The notes under the pieces were generated by a model. That model made no database searches, had not been told where the DNA came from, and saw only the letters and a program-made list of their open reading frames with translations. Made by a program: the position numbers and the translations under genes. A DNA stretch of 64,000 nt. Origin: Anaerocaecibacter muris (GTDB lineage: Bacteria > Bacillota > Clostridia > Christensenellales > Pumilibacteraceae). The DNA lies in NCBI RefSeq assembly GCF_943192945.1, contig NZ_CALPCE010000002.1, positions 62,001 through 126,000 of the forward strand, given 5' to 3'. Shown here in pieces: positions 41,812 through 50,006 of this stretch; within the stretch, counting starts at the first letter, position 1, and each line of letters starts with the position of its first letter.

Positions 41812-42516
41812 TTAATCATTGTTTAGGATATACCGTGAATGCTTATCCACTTGGAATTTAGCCTTTTCTTTCCAATCGAGCTTTTCAGTCCATTCGTATT
41901 GCGTAGGTAAAAACGATTTTATGTTTCCTTTCATTGTTTTAAACGGCTCGTCATAACAAATGATCGCGCTCGGTTTTATCCGTTTTAACATTTCGTTATA
42001 TCCCGGCATAAAATCTTCTTCACAGTTTTCGCGGTAGTACGTACAAACGGCAACGATCGAACCTTGCTCTATCCCGTCAAAGCAAAAATCGAAAGTGCGC
42101 TCGTCGCCCCACGCAACGGTTGGAATAACGGTCATGCCTTGTCTTTGCCAAAACGCGCCGCACCAACGGTTTTTAAACACGCTCTCTATCTGTAACGCAA
42201 GCGGCATATCGGTAAACAGGCTGAAGTCGGGCGTTAATAGAGCATAGTATTGTTTTAGCTTTTCTATCTCGTCATCGGGCTTGTCGTACACCTTATCGAA
42301 TTTCCAATCGTGCATAAAAAAATGCACTGTTTTGTGTGCATTCTCGTTGTCGTTCATTTTTGATTTTGTATAGTCAAGAAACTTGATTTTGTTTAAGTCT
42401 ATCTGCTGCTTGCGCACAAGCGGTATATCGTACTTGCCTACTCCGCGATATTCGTTGCGCACTAATAATCTTTTGTGCTTGGCTTTTTGTATTTCATATT
42501 CGGTTAATTCTTTCAT
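41812..42516 (-). CDS. DUF4417-like protein
   Basis: With the start at ATG 42516 (AAAGGA upstream), the product has 234 residues. The core YALLTPDFSLFTDMP, then NRWCGAFWQRQGMTVIPTVAW, FDFCFDGI and PSAIICYDEPF, matches my memory of DUF4417, a family found on phages and mobile elements of Firmicutes. Its biochemical function is unknown. It is the last gene of a three-gene run on the minus strand (43371 to 41812), between two tRNA-end core sequences. Confidence 0.7.
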   Translation of the reverse strand: MKELTEYEIQKAKHKRLLVRNEYRGVGKYDIPLVRKQQIDLNKIKFLDYTKSKMNDNENAHKTVHFFMHDWKFDKVYDKPDDEIEKLKQYYALLTPDFSLFTDMPLALQIESVFKNRWCGAFWQRQGMTVIPTVAWGDERTFDFCFDGIEQGSIVAVCTYYRENCEEDFMPGYNEMLKRIKPSAIICYDEPFKTMKGNIKSFLPTQYEWTEKLDWKEKAKFQVDKHSRYILNND

Positions 42517-42529
42517 ATTATAAATCCTT

Positions 42530-43027
42530 TTAATCTTCGGGCGGAAAGTCGTAATCGTGTTCGCCGCCGCAGTACATAAAGCACGGGTGAACAACCTCGT
42601 CCCATATATCTTTTAGCAGTCGTCCGTTTATATTTGCTTTGTCCCGAAATTCATTGATTGTTGTAAACCCTTGTTCATTATCTTTACTCGAAAAAACAAC
42701 GCCGCCATTTCTACGAAAAACTTCATAAACTTTTCCATTATGCCAAAACAACATTTCCGCATAAAAATTTAATCCGTTAATAAAGTCTTCAAGCGTAGCC
42801 TTGAATTTTTGTCCCGCTTTATACTGTTCTCTCGCTCGCGATAGCGGTACAAGCAACGGATAGCTTATACCGTAGCATTCCTCATAAAATTCACTATCAC
42901 TGTTGCTTTTCCAACCGCAATGCGGACACTTATCCGTATTGCCGTAATCGTCCGAAAATGTAAGATTGCCGCACACTTCACATTTAGTTGCATTGTTATA
43001 TTCGTTTGGATTATATTTCTTTTCCAT
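42530..43027 (-). CDS. Cysteine-rich CPCC-type protein, possible immunity partner
   Basis: The start at ATG 43027 has GGAG 8 nt upstream. The 165-residue protein begins with a zinc-ribbon-like block (CEVCGNLTF...CPHCGWKS, about residues 14-40) and continues with an aromatic domain (LVPLSRAREQYKAGQKFKAT, LEDFINGLNFYAEMLF) and ends in CFMYCGG. The architecture recalls immunity proteins that sit next to toxin domains, but no exact family is recognised. It follows the His-rich gene with a 5-nt gap. Confidence 0.6.
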   Translation of the reverse strand: MEKKYNPNEYNNATKCEVCGNLTFSDDYGNTDKCPHCGWKSNSDSEFYEECYGISYPLLVPLSRAREQYKAGQKFKATLEDFINGLNFYAEMLFWHNGKVYEVFRRNGGVVFSSKDNEQGFTTINEFRDKANINGRLLKDIWDEVVHPCFMYCGGEHDYDFPPED

Positions 43028-43032
43028 ATTGC

Positions 43033-43371
43033 TCACTCCTCGCTCGGATAATTTATGTAGTCCGGTCCCGCCGGATCAGGCTCCTCATCTCGTTCAAGTC
43101 GAATGCGAATTTGTCCGTGTTTATCAACATATTCGCCTTTGTTGTGCCATCTATGATCGTGCGGAAACTCATGATTATTGTGCGCGTCTTGATGGTCAAA
43201 ATCTCTGTTACGTACAGCTAATCCATTTGCATCGAACCAACGGCTTTGAACTTTAACTCCATTAACATACAAATCATATCGCGAATTTATATGTGAAGAT
43301 ACTATAGGCAAATCGCCTCTACGTCCATTCACTATTACTATTCCACCGCTCGGTATTCCTCCTGCGCCCAT
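43033..43371 (-). CDS. Histidine-rich small protein, possible toxin-domain remnant
   Basis: The 112-residue protein starts 9 nt after AAAGGAGG. It contains a beta-type N-terminal half (SRYDLYVNGVKVQSRWFD) and a dense His/Asp cluster, DFDHQDAHNNHEFPHDHRW, which looks like a metal-dependent catalytic site. A charged tail rich in Pro and Asp follows. This resembles a detached C-terminal domain of a polymorphic toxin, and the cysteine-rich gene immediately downstream could be its antidote. Both ideas are inference. Confidence 0.55.
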   Translation of the reverse strand: MGAGGIPSGGIVIVNGRRGDLPIVSSHINSRYDLYVNGVKVQSRWFDANGLAVRNRDFDHQDAHNNHEFPHDHRWHNKGEYVDKHGQIRIRLERDEEPDPAGPDYINYPSEE

Positions 43372-43455
43372 TATACCATTCCTCCTTTTGCTTTGTCAAT
43401 GTGTTGTCTGTTTGTCCCCATATGTCCCTCCTTTTTAGGCAACAAAAAACGGAAG

Positions 43456-43480
43456 CCGTAAAAGATTCCGTTTCGTAAGA
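43456..43480 (-). terminator. Hairpin between the recombinase and the His-rich gene
   Basis: AAACGGAA pairs with TTCCGTTT with T-rich flanks on both sides. No gene is seen in 43372-43545. Confidence 0.6.
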
Positions 43481-43545
43481 GTGTACTTTTTCTCTCGATT
43501 ACAGTATAACACACCTTGTCAAGACCATGAAATCATAACTAAATT

Positions 43546-45054
43546 TTAACTTAAAACAAAAATGGCTACCAATTTAACGGTAGCCACTTTGCTTGGTGCA
43601 CCAAGTGATTTAATATCCGAATTTTTAGTAGCTTCAATCTCTGAAAAGAATACCGTTTGCGTTCCGTCCTTGAAGTTAAAAGTGATGTCAAATCTATCGT
43701 CATACAGATAAATTGAGTTCACAAAGCCGTCTATAAGCCGCCGTTTTCCTTCTATCGTGGTAATATCAAGTTTCCTGAACTTCTCTATACCAAACCGTAT
43801 TTGTTCTTTCGTAAGGAAGGGCTTTTTTATTTTCTCTTGCAAAAGCGTGATTTCAATCTCTTTCTTTTTGCTTTCAAGTTGGGCAAGTCTGTCTTTCGTC
43901 GTGTCCGTGATTATGCCTTGCTCGATAGCGTTCATAAGATTTTCTATGCGCTTTTCAGTATCGGCAAGCTGTTCTTTCAAACGTGGTATTCTCGGATTTT
44001 CTTCGCCTTGCAATACGAAAATTCTCTCGGTAAGATATTCTACTAACTTGTCATCGTGGAGTATTTTCATTGCCTTTTCAACGACTAAATCTTCTATCCA
44101 ATCTTTCCGCACGGACTTCTTGTCGCAAATATGTACTTTCTTTGTATTAGCACATTTGTAGTAACGGTAAACTCTCGACGTTCCCATACCGCTCTCGCCA
44201 ACCATATGAGTGCCGCATTTTCCACAGAAAAGTTTTAGGGTAAGCAAATAATCATCCTCGGCTTTGTGCCTTGCAGGTGCTTTCTTGTTTTTGGCTAAAC
44301 GCTGTTGAACACGCTCGAATAAATCTTCCGATACAAGCGGTGGTATGATATTCGGTATTGTTACATCACGGAATTTATATTCGCCTAAATAGCGACGGTT
44401 AGAGAGCATACGCTGAACGCCCGTTCCGTTTATCTTGCCGCCACGATAAGAGCGGATATTTCTCTTGTACAAGTAGTCAACGATATATTTTATGGTGCGC
44501 CCGTCGGCGTACATTGTAAATATCTCTTGAAGAATAGGAGCAAAAGTTTCGTGCGGTTCAAACTTTCTGTCTGCATTAACTTTATAACCGAAAGTAATCT
44601 GTCCGCCGTTGCTGATACCTTTTAATACGTTTTCAGTCATACCACGCACAACCTTTTCGGCAAGCTCGGCGGAGTAGTATTCCGCCATACCTTCCAAAAC
44701 CGATTCAAGCAAAATGCCTTCCGAGCCTTCGGCAATAGCTTCCTTCGCAGAAACAACCTTGACGCCGTTTTTGCGGAGTAATGCTTTGTAGTGTGCGCTG
44801 TCGTAACGGTTACGGGAAAAACGGTCTAACTTCCAGACGATAATGCAATCGAAAGCGTGTTTATAGCTGTCCTTAATCATTTGTTGAAATTCGGGGCGGT
44901 TGTCCGATTTAGCGGAAAGCGCACGGTCTATATACGACCTTATAACGTCAATTCCTGCGTGTTCGGCAAATTCCATACACTCACGAAGCTGACCTTCGAT
45001 ACTTGCTTCCGTTTGGTTGTCTGAACTATACCTTGCGTAAATGACTGCTCTCAT
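43546..45054 (-). CDS. Large serine recombinase (site-specific integrase)
   Basis: The 502-residue protein has an N-terminal resolvase domain with AVIYARYSS (catalytic Ser10 or Ser11, Arg8), then a Recombinase domain (ISNGGQITFGYKV to RMLSNRRYLGEYKF). A zinc ribbon (CGKCGTHM...CANTKKVHIC) and a long coiled coil (about 355-430) follow. This is the class that integrates mobile elements. It reads towards the element edge, and a tRNA-end core (43592-43605) lies within its last codons, so the 3' end probably spans attL. The ATG overlaps the stop of the XRE gene (ATGA). Confidence 0.94.
   Translation of the reverse strand: MRAVIYARYSSDNQTEASIEGQLRECMEFAEHAGIDVIRSYIDRALSAKSDNRPEFQQMIKDSYKHAFDCIIVWKLDRFSRNRYDSAHYKALLRKNGVKVVSAKEAIAEGSEGILLESVLEGMAEYYSAELAEKVVRGMTENVLKGISNGGQITFGYKVNADRKFEPHETFAPILQEIFTMYADGRTIKYIVDYLYKRNIRSYRGGKINGTGVQRMLSNRRYLGEYKFRDVTIPNIIPPLVSEDLFERVQQRLAKNKKAPARHKAEDDYLLTLKLFCGKCGTHMVGESGMGTSRVYRYYKCANTKKVHICDKKSVRKDWIEDLVVEKAMKILHDDKLVEYLTERIFVLQGEENPRIPRLKEQLADTEKRIENLMNAIEQGIITDTTKDRLAQLESKKKEIEITLLQEKIKKPFLTKEQIRFGIEKFRKLDITTIEGKRRLIDGFVNSIYLYDDRFDITFNFKDGTQTVFFSEIEATKNSDIKSLGAPSKVATVKLVAIFVLS
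43588..43605. other. Internal tRNA-end core (att candidate)
   Basis: TTTGCTTGGTGCACC (43588-43602) is shared exactly with 52571-52585 at the end of tRNA-Arg, and CTTGGTGCACCAAG (43592-43605) is a perfect palindrome. On the minus strand it is followed by a terminator-like hairpin (TGGCTACC/GGTAGCCA, 43563-43586, then T-run). It probably separates two tandem insertions. Confidence 0.55.
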
Positions 45055-45413
45055 TTCTGTTGTTCCTTTAACATATTAAGTAGAGTTTCTTTAAGCCTTG
45101 CGTTTGCAGGGGAAGAAGGGTCAAAACACATTTCAACGAACGCTTGCATCTGCTCGTTGTCTTGCCAAACTTTCGGTTGAAAATCGTATAACTTTCCTTG
45201 TGGACTATCACAGCGACCGTAAATATAGTCAAGCGATACGTCGAAGTAATCGGCATACCATAAGAGAATATCGCTCGGCACTTCCGATTGACTGTTCTCA
45301 TAGCGGTTGACAGCGGACTGTACCATATTGCCGTTTGCCTTTGCCAACTTTGCTTGCGATACTTTTGTATTCTCTCGCAAAGCCTTTAAGCGTTGTCCTA
45401 TAACTTTATTCAT
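45051..45413 (-). CDS. XRE-family regulator linked to the recombinase
   Basis: The 120-residue protein has an HTH_3 domain (LKALRENTKVSQAKLAKANG to SEVPSDILLWYADYFDVSLDYI) and a helical C-terminus. GAGGTGG precedes the ATG. Its promoter on the minus strand is TTGACA (45455-45460), 17 bp, TATACT (45432-45437). The stop overlaps the recombinase ATG, so this regulator and the recombinase form one operon; it probably controls excision or copy-up of the element. Confidence 0.88.
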   Translation of the reverse strand: MNKVIGQRLKALRENTKVSQAKLAKANGNMVQSAVNRYENSQSEVPSDILLWYADYFDVSLDYIYGRCDSPQGKLYDFQPKVWQDNEQMQAFVEMCFDPSSPANARLKETLLNMLKEQQK

Positions 45414-45532
45414 TAAACCACCTCAAAAAAGAGTATAACACATTAAAAAGATTATGTCAATGCTTTATCTGGGTTAAAAAATCCTTTCGACAAAACTTCC
45501 CAAAAATCGCAAACAAATGTTTTGAATATATA

Positions 45533-45930
45533 TTGACAGTACATATTTTATTGTGATATAATGCAAAGTGCGAACGGCAAGTTCGTATGTTTTGTTATAC
45601 GCGATTTAGGCGTATGAGAGCGGTTAAGACCGCTATTTAGGAAGAACGGAGAAAGTAACGGAAAAGAGTTCTTCCGCCCCGAGCCGTCGAAAGACGAGCG
45701 ACGACAGGGTTTTGTTGTTGTACAATCTGTACGGCAACGAGTGACGAAGTGCGTCCGGAGTTACCCTATAAGTTTTTGAAGGGTAGCGTTGATGGTTTAT
45801 TTTGTTGTACAAATTTTTAGGTAACGACAGTTCATAAAATTCATTAGAATGGCTAACCACCATAGAGCAAATAATCATTGCTAAATACGGTTAGAAGTCG
45901 GTGATTACGTTGAAAGTATCAGCGGCTTTT
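45533..45930 (+). ncRNA. Hairpin-rich untranslated RNA or leader behind a strong promoter
   Basis: TTGACA (45533-45538), 18 bp, TG-A-TATAAT (hexamer 45557-45562). Downstream no reading frame fits, but successive stems do: CGAAC/GTTCG (45571-45585), ATACGC/GCGTAT (45597-45615), AGCGGT/ACCGCT (45619-45634), GAAGAAC/GTTCTTC (45641-45674), CGTC-GAAA-GACG near 45687, and TACCCT/AGGGTA near 45764-45786. It ends about 45930 near a T-run. It may be a regulatory RNA of the element or a long leader for the mob gene. Confidence 0.45.
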
Positions 45931-45999
45931 TTATGCCTGTTTTCGCTATCTGCCACTCTTTTCGTGGACGAGATAAATATAATTCGGAGGTAAAACACA

Positions 46000-46020
46000 A
46001 TGCAAATCAGACCGCCATAA
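46000..46020 (+). CDS. Six-residue leader peptide MQIRPP
   Basis: A perfect CGGAGG (45984-45989) lies 10 nt before an ATG that encodes only Met-Gln-Ile-Arg-Pro-Pro and stops. It sits between the hairpin-rich RNA and the relaxase. A translated mini-ORF ending in Pro-Pro could act by ribosome stalling (inference), or it may be the remnant of a longer gene. Confidence 0.4.
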   Translation: MQIRPP

Positions 46021-46070
46021 TCGGCAAGCAAACGGAAAGCAACTGCGGAGCAAAAGACTTATAGCCGAGC

Positions 46071-46203
46071 ATAAGTGTAGCTCACTACACTTATTCCGCT
46101 TCGCTGCATAAGTTCCGTTCGCCCTGCGGGGCTTTCGACCACACGGCAAATCAACTATTTTACAGGAGGAAACAATTATAAGTTATATAGTGTGTCATAT
46201 GGA
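46071..46203 (+). other. Candidate transfer origin (oriT) of the MobV relaxase
   Basis: ATAAGTGTAG/CTACACTTAT (46071-46080, 46085-46094) is a perfect inverted repeat with a CTCA loop. Further on, ATAGTGTGTCATATGG (46187-46202) resembles the nick region of the pMV158/MobV group (TAGTGTG followed by TTA). Both lie directly upstream of, or in, the start of the relaxase gene, the usual position for such origins. Confidence 0.5.
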
Positions 46204-46789
46204 AAAATACAAACGACAAGACGTATCGCCCGTTGAGAAAGAGAACGAGCGAGATGAAAACTATCAAGGCTCTAATCTGCAAATAGACAGCGAAAGAACA
46301 AACCGCAACTATCACTTGATACACCCGCAAGGTAAGTACATAGAGATGATAAACAAGCGGCTTGCCGCTCTAACACTCAAACGCAAAATCCGTTCGGATG
46401 CAATTCTTATGAACTCGTTTGTTATCGGCTCGGACGGAGAGTTTTTCAAAGGTATGCGAGCTTGGGAACAGCGTGCTTTCTTTGAAGATTGTACACGGTT
46501 TTTCATAGACAAATACGGCTATGAAAATATGCTTTCGGCAGTCGTCCACGTGGACGAAACAACACCGCACCTGCACTTGAACTTCGTGCCTATCAACGAC
46601 GGGCGGTTGAGCAGTAAAAGCCTTTTCGACAGACAGAAACTTGCGGAATTGCAAACCGAGCTATGGGAACAAGTCGGCAAGAAATACGGATTGCAACGTG
46701 GTAAGGAAAACAGTCAGGCAACCAAGACAACAACGTATATTCTTCAACGACGTTATCCCGTTTTTCAATCGCGGCATTTAGCTTTGTAA
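46178..46789 (+). pseudogene. MobV-type relaxase, C-terminally truncated
   Basis: The N-terminal relaxase domain is present: SYIVCHMEKYK, the NSFVIGSDGEFF region, and the metal site HVDETTPHLHLNFVPI (HxH). DRQKLAELQTELWEQVGKKYGL follows. After about residue 185 homology stops in a tail that is antisense to the end of the rep-like gene, so more than half of a normal MobV protein is missing. GGAGG lies 8 nt before ATA 46178, which aligns with the family start MSYIV; an ATG-to-ATA change or AUA initiation is possible. GTG 46190 is the next option. Confidence 0.75.
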
Positions 46790-48557
46790 GACAATCGTCG
46801 TATGTCTTTGCATACACAGAACATTGTTTACCGTTCCGCATATACCGCCCCTCGAAACGTTTGTCTTTGCGTTGTATTATACAGCCCTCGTTCGCCTCCG
46901 CTTTTACTTTTGTTTTTACGGGCTTTCTGCGGTGCATTTCTATGTCCGTACGGACAATTAAATGCGGGTTGACTACATACCGTTTCATTAGTCTTTTGCA
47001 TGTTATGCAGAAGTACATCAGCATGTCGTGGCTGTTGAATGTGCCCATGAACTCCATGGGGATATGTCGGGTGTAGAACACCGTTTCGCCCTTTTCCATG
47101 TAACCGAGCATTTTGCTCGTGTATTTAGCCATAGCTTTTACGTCGGATTTCAACGCTTCGGAAATATCCTCGTATTTGTTTATGCCAAACTTTTCGCGTA
47201 TTTCCGTATTCTCTATATACTTTTCCATGCACCCGCGCTTGGTGCTGTATCGTTCCACTTCTACAAGCTCGCCGACGTGTTTGCCGTCGGGGATATAAAA
47301 GAAACCGTGGAAGTGCAGTCGTCCGTTATCTTCGCCGTGCTCGAATACGCCCATTATTCGCCACTGATTGCGTACCGATTTGTTTCGGAAATAATTTAAC
47401 AGTACACGCCTAAACGTCTGCTCGTCGCCGAACAGCTTTTCGTCGTATGTTATTGTCCACCACGCCGTCCAACGGACTTGGTCTTTTTTTCTGTAAAACC
47501 GCTTTTTGCGCATGGAATACGCCGCGGATTTATTGTAGAGCTTTCGGGCTATAAACTCGTGGCAGGTTTCTTTTTCCGTTTTATCGTCATAGTCGTAAAT
47601 GTCGTAAAATTGCTGTACAAGCTCGTTTTCTATGCGCATGCGTATAATTTCTACTTCGCTATTCTTTTTGTTCTTTTCGTCGTACTGCGCTTTTACTACA
47701 ATCGCTTCGCTTTTCTCCGAACATAAAATAATGCCGAGCGTCGGGTTATCGTCTTCGTTCTTATAGAGCGAATCAAACATACGAATATAGCTATCCATTT
47801 GTCCGATATCTTGGTGCGTAAGTTTTCCTATTTTCAAATCTATCAAAACGTGGCACTTCAAAATGCTGTTGTAGAAAACGAGGTCTATATAAAAATCTTC
47901 GTCGTCATATCGCATACGTTTTTGACGTGCAACAAAACAAAATCCTTTGCCTAATTCCAACAAAAAATTTTGCAGATTATCTATGAGCGCTTGTTCTATT
48001 TCCGATTCCCGTAAAGAGGGATACTCGTTCAAGCCCAAAAATTCAAGCACATACGGATCTTTAATGAATTCGGTCGTCGGCAAGTTTTTTAATTTTTCGC
48101 TTGCTTCAATTTCCACGGGAGTCTTATCACGGCTTGCCAAAAGTCTGTCATAATATAGCGTAGAAATTTGCCTATCGAGCTGACGCACCGACCACGATTG
48201 CGAAACGGCTTCTTGAATATACCAATTCCGTGCCGCTTCGTTCTCGACACGTAAAACGGTACGGTAGTGCGACCATGTCAATTCGGTACACACTGTGTTC
48301 CAAATCGGAAAAGCAAGATAAAACGCGCGCATATTGCGCAAATTGCGTTCGTCAAAACCTTTACCGAAATCTTCGGTAAGTTTTCTCGAAAGTTCGGAAA
48401 TAAGTTGAGTTCCGTAATCGGCTCTGTCCGCGCCGCCTTGACGATCCACAATGCTTTTACCTATTTGCCAATACGCCGCTACCATTGCGGAATTTGCCGC
48501 ACGATAGGTTTGATTTCTCGCTTTTACAAGGATTTCGGTATCCGAGCGCGACCCCAC
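46593..48557 (-). pseudogene. Chimeric ORF: DUF1016/YhcG-type nuclease fragment fused to a rolling-circle Rep
   Basis: The 654-codon frame has three parts. Residues 1 to about 288 match DUF1016/YhcG proteins (VAAYWQIGKSIVDRQ, ERNLRNMRAFYLAFP, KDPYVLEFLGL, DFYIDLVFYN), with a PDDEXK-like nuclease core, but lack the normal C-terminus. Residues from about 290 to 604 are a rolling-circle initiator with the HUH metal motif LHFHGFFYIP (near 413-415) and the tyrosine helix AKYTSKMLGYM (near 475-485). The last 50 residues are antisense to the truncated relaxase gene. The missing Rep N-terminus lies at 48524-48772. The nuclease piece therefore interrupts rep. Confidence 0.7.
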
Positions 48558-48772
48558 GAACAGGTTTTTACGTGTTCGGGGTCTTGCTTTTTCTTTGCGC
48601 TCCTATCTTCACTAATGAAGTCTAAATTTTCCATATAGGCTTCCTCGCGCGCTATATAGTCGGATTTGGTTATGCGCAACGGCGGCAGGGTTCTGTATAC
48701 CGACGGGAATGATTTATTTATGTACGGATCGGTTTCAAGCACCAACCCGTCGGGGATATTTTGGTTTTGCAT
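48524..48772 (-). pseudogene. N-terminal fragment of the rolling-circle Rep
   Basis: This short frame begins at ATG 48772 (AGGAG 11 nt upstream) with the NIPDGLVLETDPYINKSFPS segment and PLRITKSDYIAREEAYME. It ends soon after KKKQDPEHVKT, where the sequence switches to the nuclease fragment in another frame. It is read as the detached start of the HUH Rep that continues at about 47690 on the same strand. The nuclease insert is roughly 0.9 kb. Confidence 0.65.
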
Positions 48773-48806
48773 GTTCGTTTTCACTCCTATATGGTTTTAG
48801 CGTTGT

Positions 48807-48899
48807 TTACATTCCGAAATAGTGGATTAGATAAACCGTCAACAATGATACTCCGACATCTGCGGTAAGGCGGATTATCCACTTTAATAGCTCGCGCAT
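48807..48899 (-). CDS. 30-residue single-span membrane peptide
   Basis: AAAGGAG lies 8 nt before ATG 48899. The peptide starts MRELLKWIIRLTADVG, continues with a hydrophobic helix (VSLLTVYLIHYFG) and ends at a stop at 48807. It sits directly upstream of the rep fragment in the filamentous-phage-like operon. It could be a small coat or assembly protein, or a small membrane toxin; only the strong ribosome-binding site and the hydrophobic profile support it. Confidence 0.5.
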   Translation of the reverse strand: MRELLKWIIRLTADVGVSLLTVYLIHYFGM

Positions 48900-49177
48900 A
48901 TTACTTACTCCTTTTTAATTTAACACCGTTGATTAGCCATGTTATTGAACGGCGCCGTTGCACTCCGATTATTGACCAGCTCGTTGACTCCGGTCATTAA
49001 CCGCACGGATTGACACCGTTTTTTAACTTCGATTTTTCGCTTGACTTTTAATAAGCAATGTTATATACTTGATTACAAGGTAGCGCGCTTATCGAGTAAT
49101 CGGTAATTCGTAAGAGATAATATTTATCGCCTTACCAGCGCAGGGAAGTGATTTATTCGCTTCGGAAGTGACTTCGG
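48900..49177. other. Non-coding region, candidate replication origin
   Basis: No gene is supported. It contains the perfect palindrome AACGGCGCCGTT (48948-48959) and several related short blocks (ACCGTTGATTAG, CCGGTCATTAACC, GATTGACACCGTTTTTTAAC) between 48926 and 49033. A perfect GAAGTGAC-TTCG-GTCACTTC hairpin spans 49166-49185. Position beside rep and hairpin content fit a rolling-circle origin or packaging signal. Confidence 0.35.
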
Positions 49178-49678
49178 TCACTTCTTTTTTTTGCGACGAT
49201 TTGGTTTCTTTACACCAGTATGTATTAAGGTATGATCTCTGTCACGATTGCTTAAAGTAAACCGTTCTTGTTGTTCGGGGAACACGTCTTTGTCCTCTAT
49301 ACGCAACGGTTTTCCCGACATACGGTTTTTGTCAAAACGTTCATAGTCAACGCCTGTACGATTGGGCAAGCCGTATCGCTCGTGATTTATTTCGACTAAT
49401 GCGGTATCGGCATTTTTACCGTCATTATCTAACTTCTTTATTATTTTGAGCTTGGATACAGTTACGCCTCTCTCTGTATCGCGTACCACAACATAATCGC
49501 GTTGCTTTTTCGGCTCTCTATCTATGTACTTCGTTTCGCCGCGATAAACCTTGCCGACGTTATTCTGTTTCTGCTCTTTTTTCTTTGCCGCACTTATGGC
49601 ATAGCTTTTCCGTATAGCGCGCTTTTGCAATTCCGACGTGCATTTGCGCCGCGGGCGATTATTGTCCTTTTTGCTCAT
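49178..49678 (-). CDS. Highly basic protein of the phage-like operon, unknown
   Basis: The 166-residue protein is rich in Lys and Arg, with RRKCTSELQKRAIRKSYAISAAKKKEQKQ near the start split by few hydrophobics and a terminal PNRRKKKK. The middle (KKLDNDGKNADTALVEINHERYGLPN) looks folded. DNA binding is plausible from charge alone. Its start overlaps the end of the 115-residue gene upstream. No family recognised. Confidence 0.65.
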   Translation of the reverse strand: MSKKDNNRPRRKCTSELQKRAIRKSYAISAAKKKEQKQNNVGKVYRGETKYIDREPKKQRDYVVVRDTERGVTVSKLKIIKKLDNDGKNADTALVEINHERYGLPNRTGVDYERFDKNRMSGKPLRIEDKDVFPEQQERFTLSNRDRDHTLIHTGVKKPNRRKKKK

Positions 49679-50006
49679 CTGTCTTACCGTCCTTATTTTG
49701 CAATTTGGCTTGCAAGAATTGTTGTTGACGTTCCGCTAAAAGCACGGGCAGTTGCTCTCTAAACCATTTTTGGTAATCCTTGTCCGTTTTGCCTATTTTC
49801 CTGTACTGGGCTTTCTGCGACTTATATAATTCCTTATAAACCTTGTCTATATATTTTTGCGGTATGTAGTCGGCGGTGTCCAATGTAAGGGAATAAGACT
49901 GAAAAAACCGCGCGTGAAGCTCGTCAAGCAAGTCGTTTTTGTTGTAGTTTATTTTGTCGTTGGGGTTTATCCCCGACAGCTTGTCCCGCTTTTTTCTGAA
50001 TAGCAT
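49659..50006 (-). CDS. Charged helical protein of the phage-like operon, unknown
   Basis: The 115-residue protein is mostly helical and charged (LLDELHARFFQSYSLTLDTADY, then KYIDKVYKELYKSQKAQYRK and PVLLAERQQQFLQAKLQ). AAAGGAGAG lies about 8 nt before the ATG at 50006, which lies inside the end of the ATPase gene, an 83-nt overlap in another frame. Such overlap is typical of compact phage genomes. No family recognised. Confidence 0.65.
   Translation of the reverse strand: MLFRKKRDKLSGINPNDKINYNKNDLLDELHARFFQSYSLTLDTADYIPQKYIDKVYKELYKSQKAQYRKIGKTDKDYQKWFREQLPVLLAERQQQFLQAKLQNKDGKTDEQKGQ

Noticed and set aside
45561-45617. 18-codon ORF at the head of the hairpin-rich RNA
   Set aside because: Its ATG overlaps the -10 hexamer, so it would not be in the transcript, and no ribosome-binding site precedes it.
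48900-49177. CRISPR-like array
   Set aside because: The short related blocks are irregular in length and spacing, with no constant repeat; no CRISPR array or cas gene was seen anywhere in the window.
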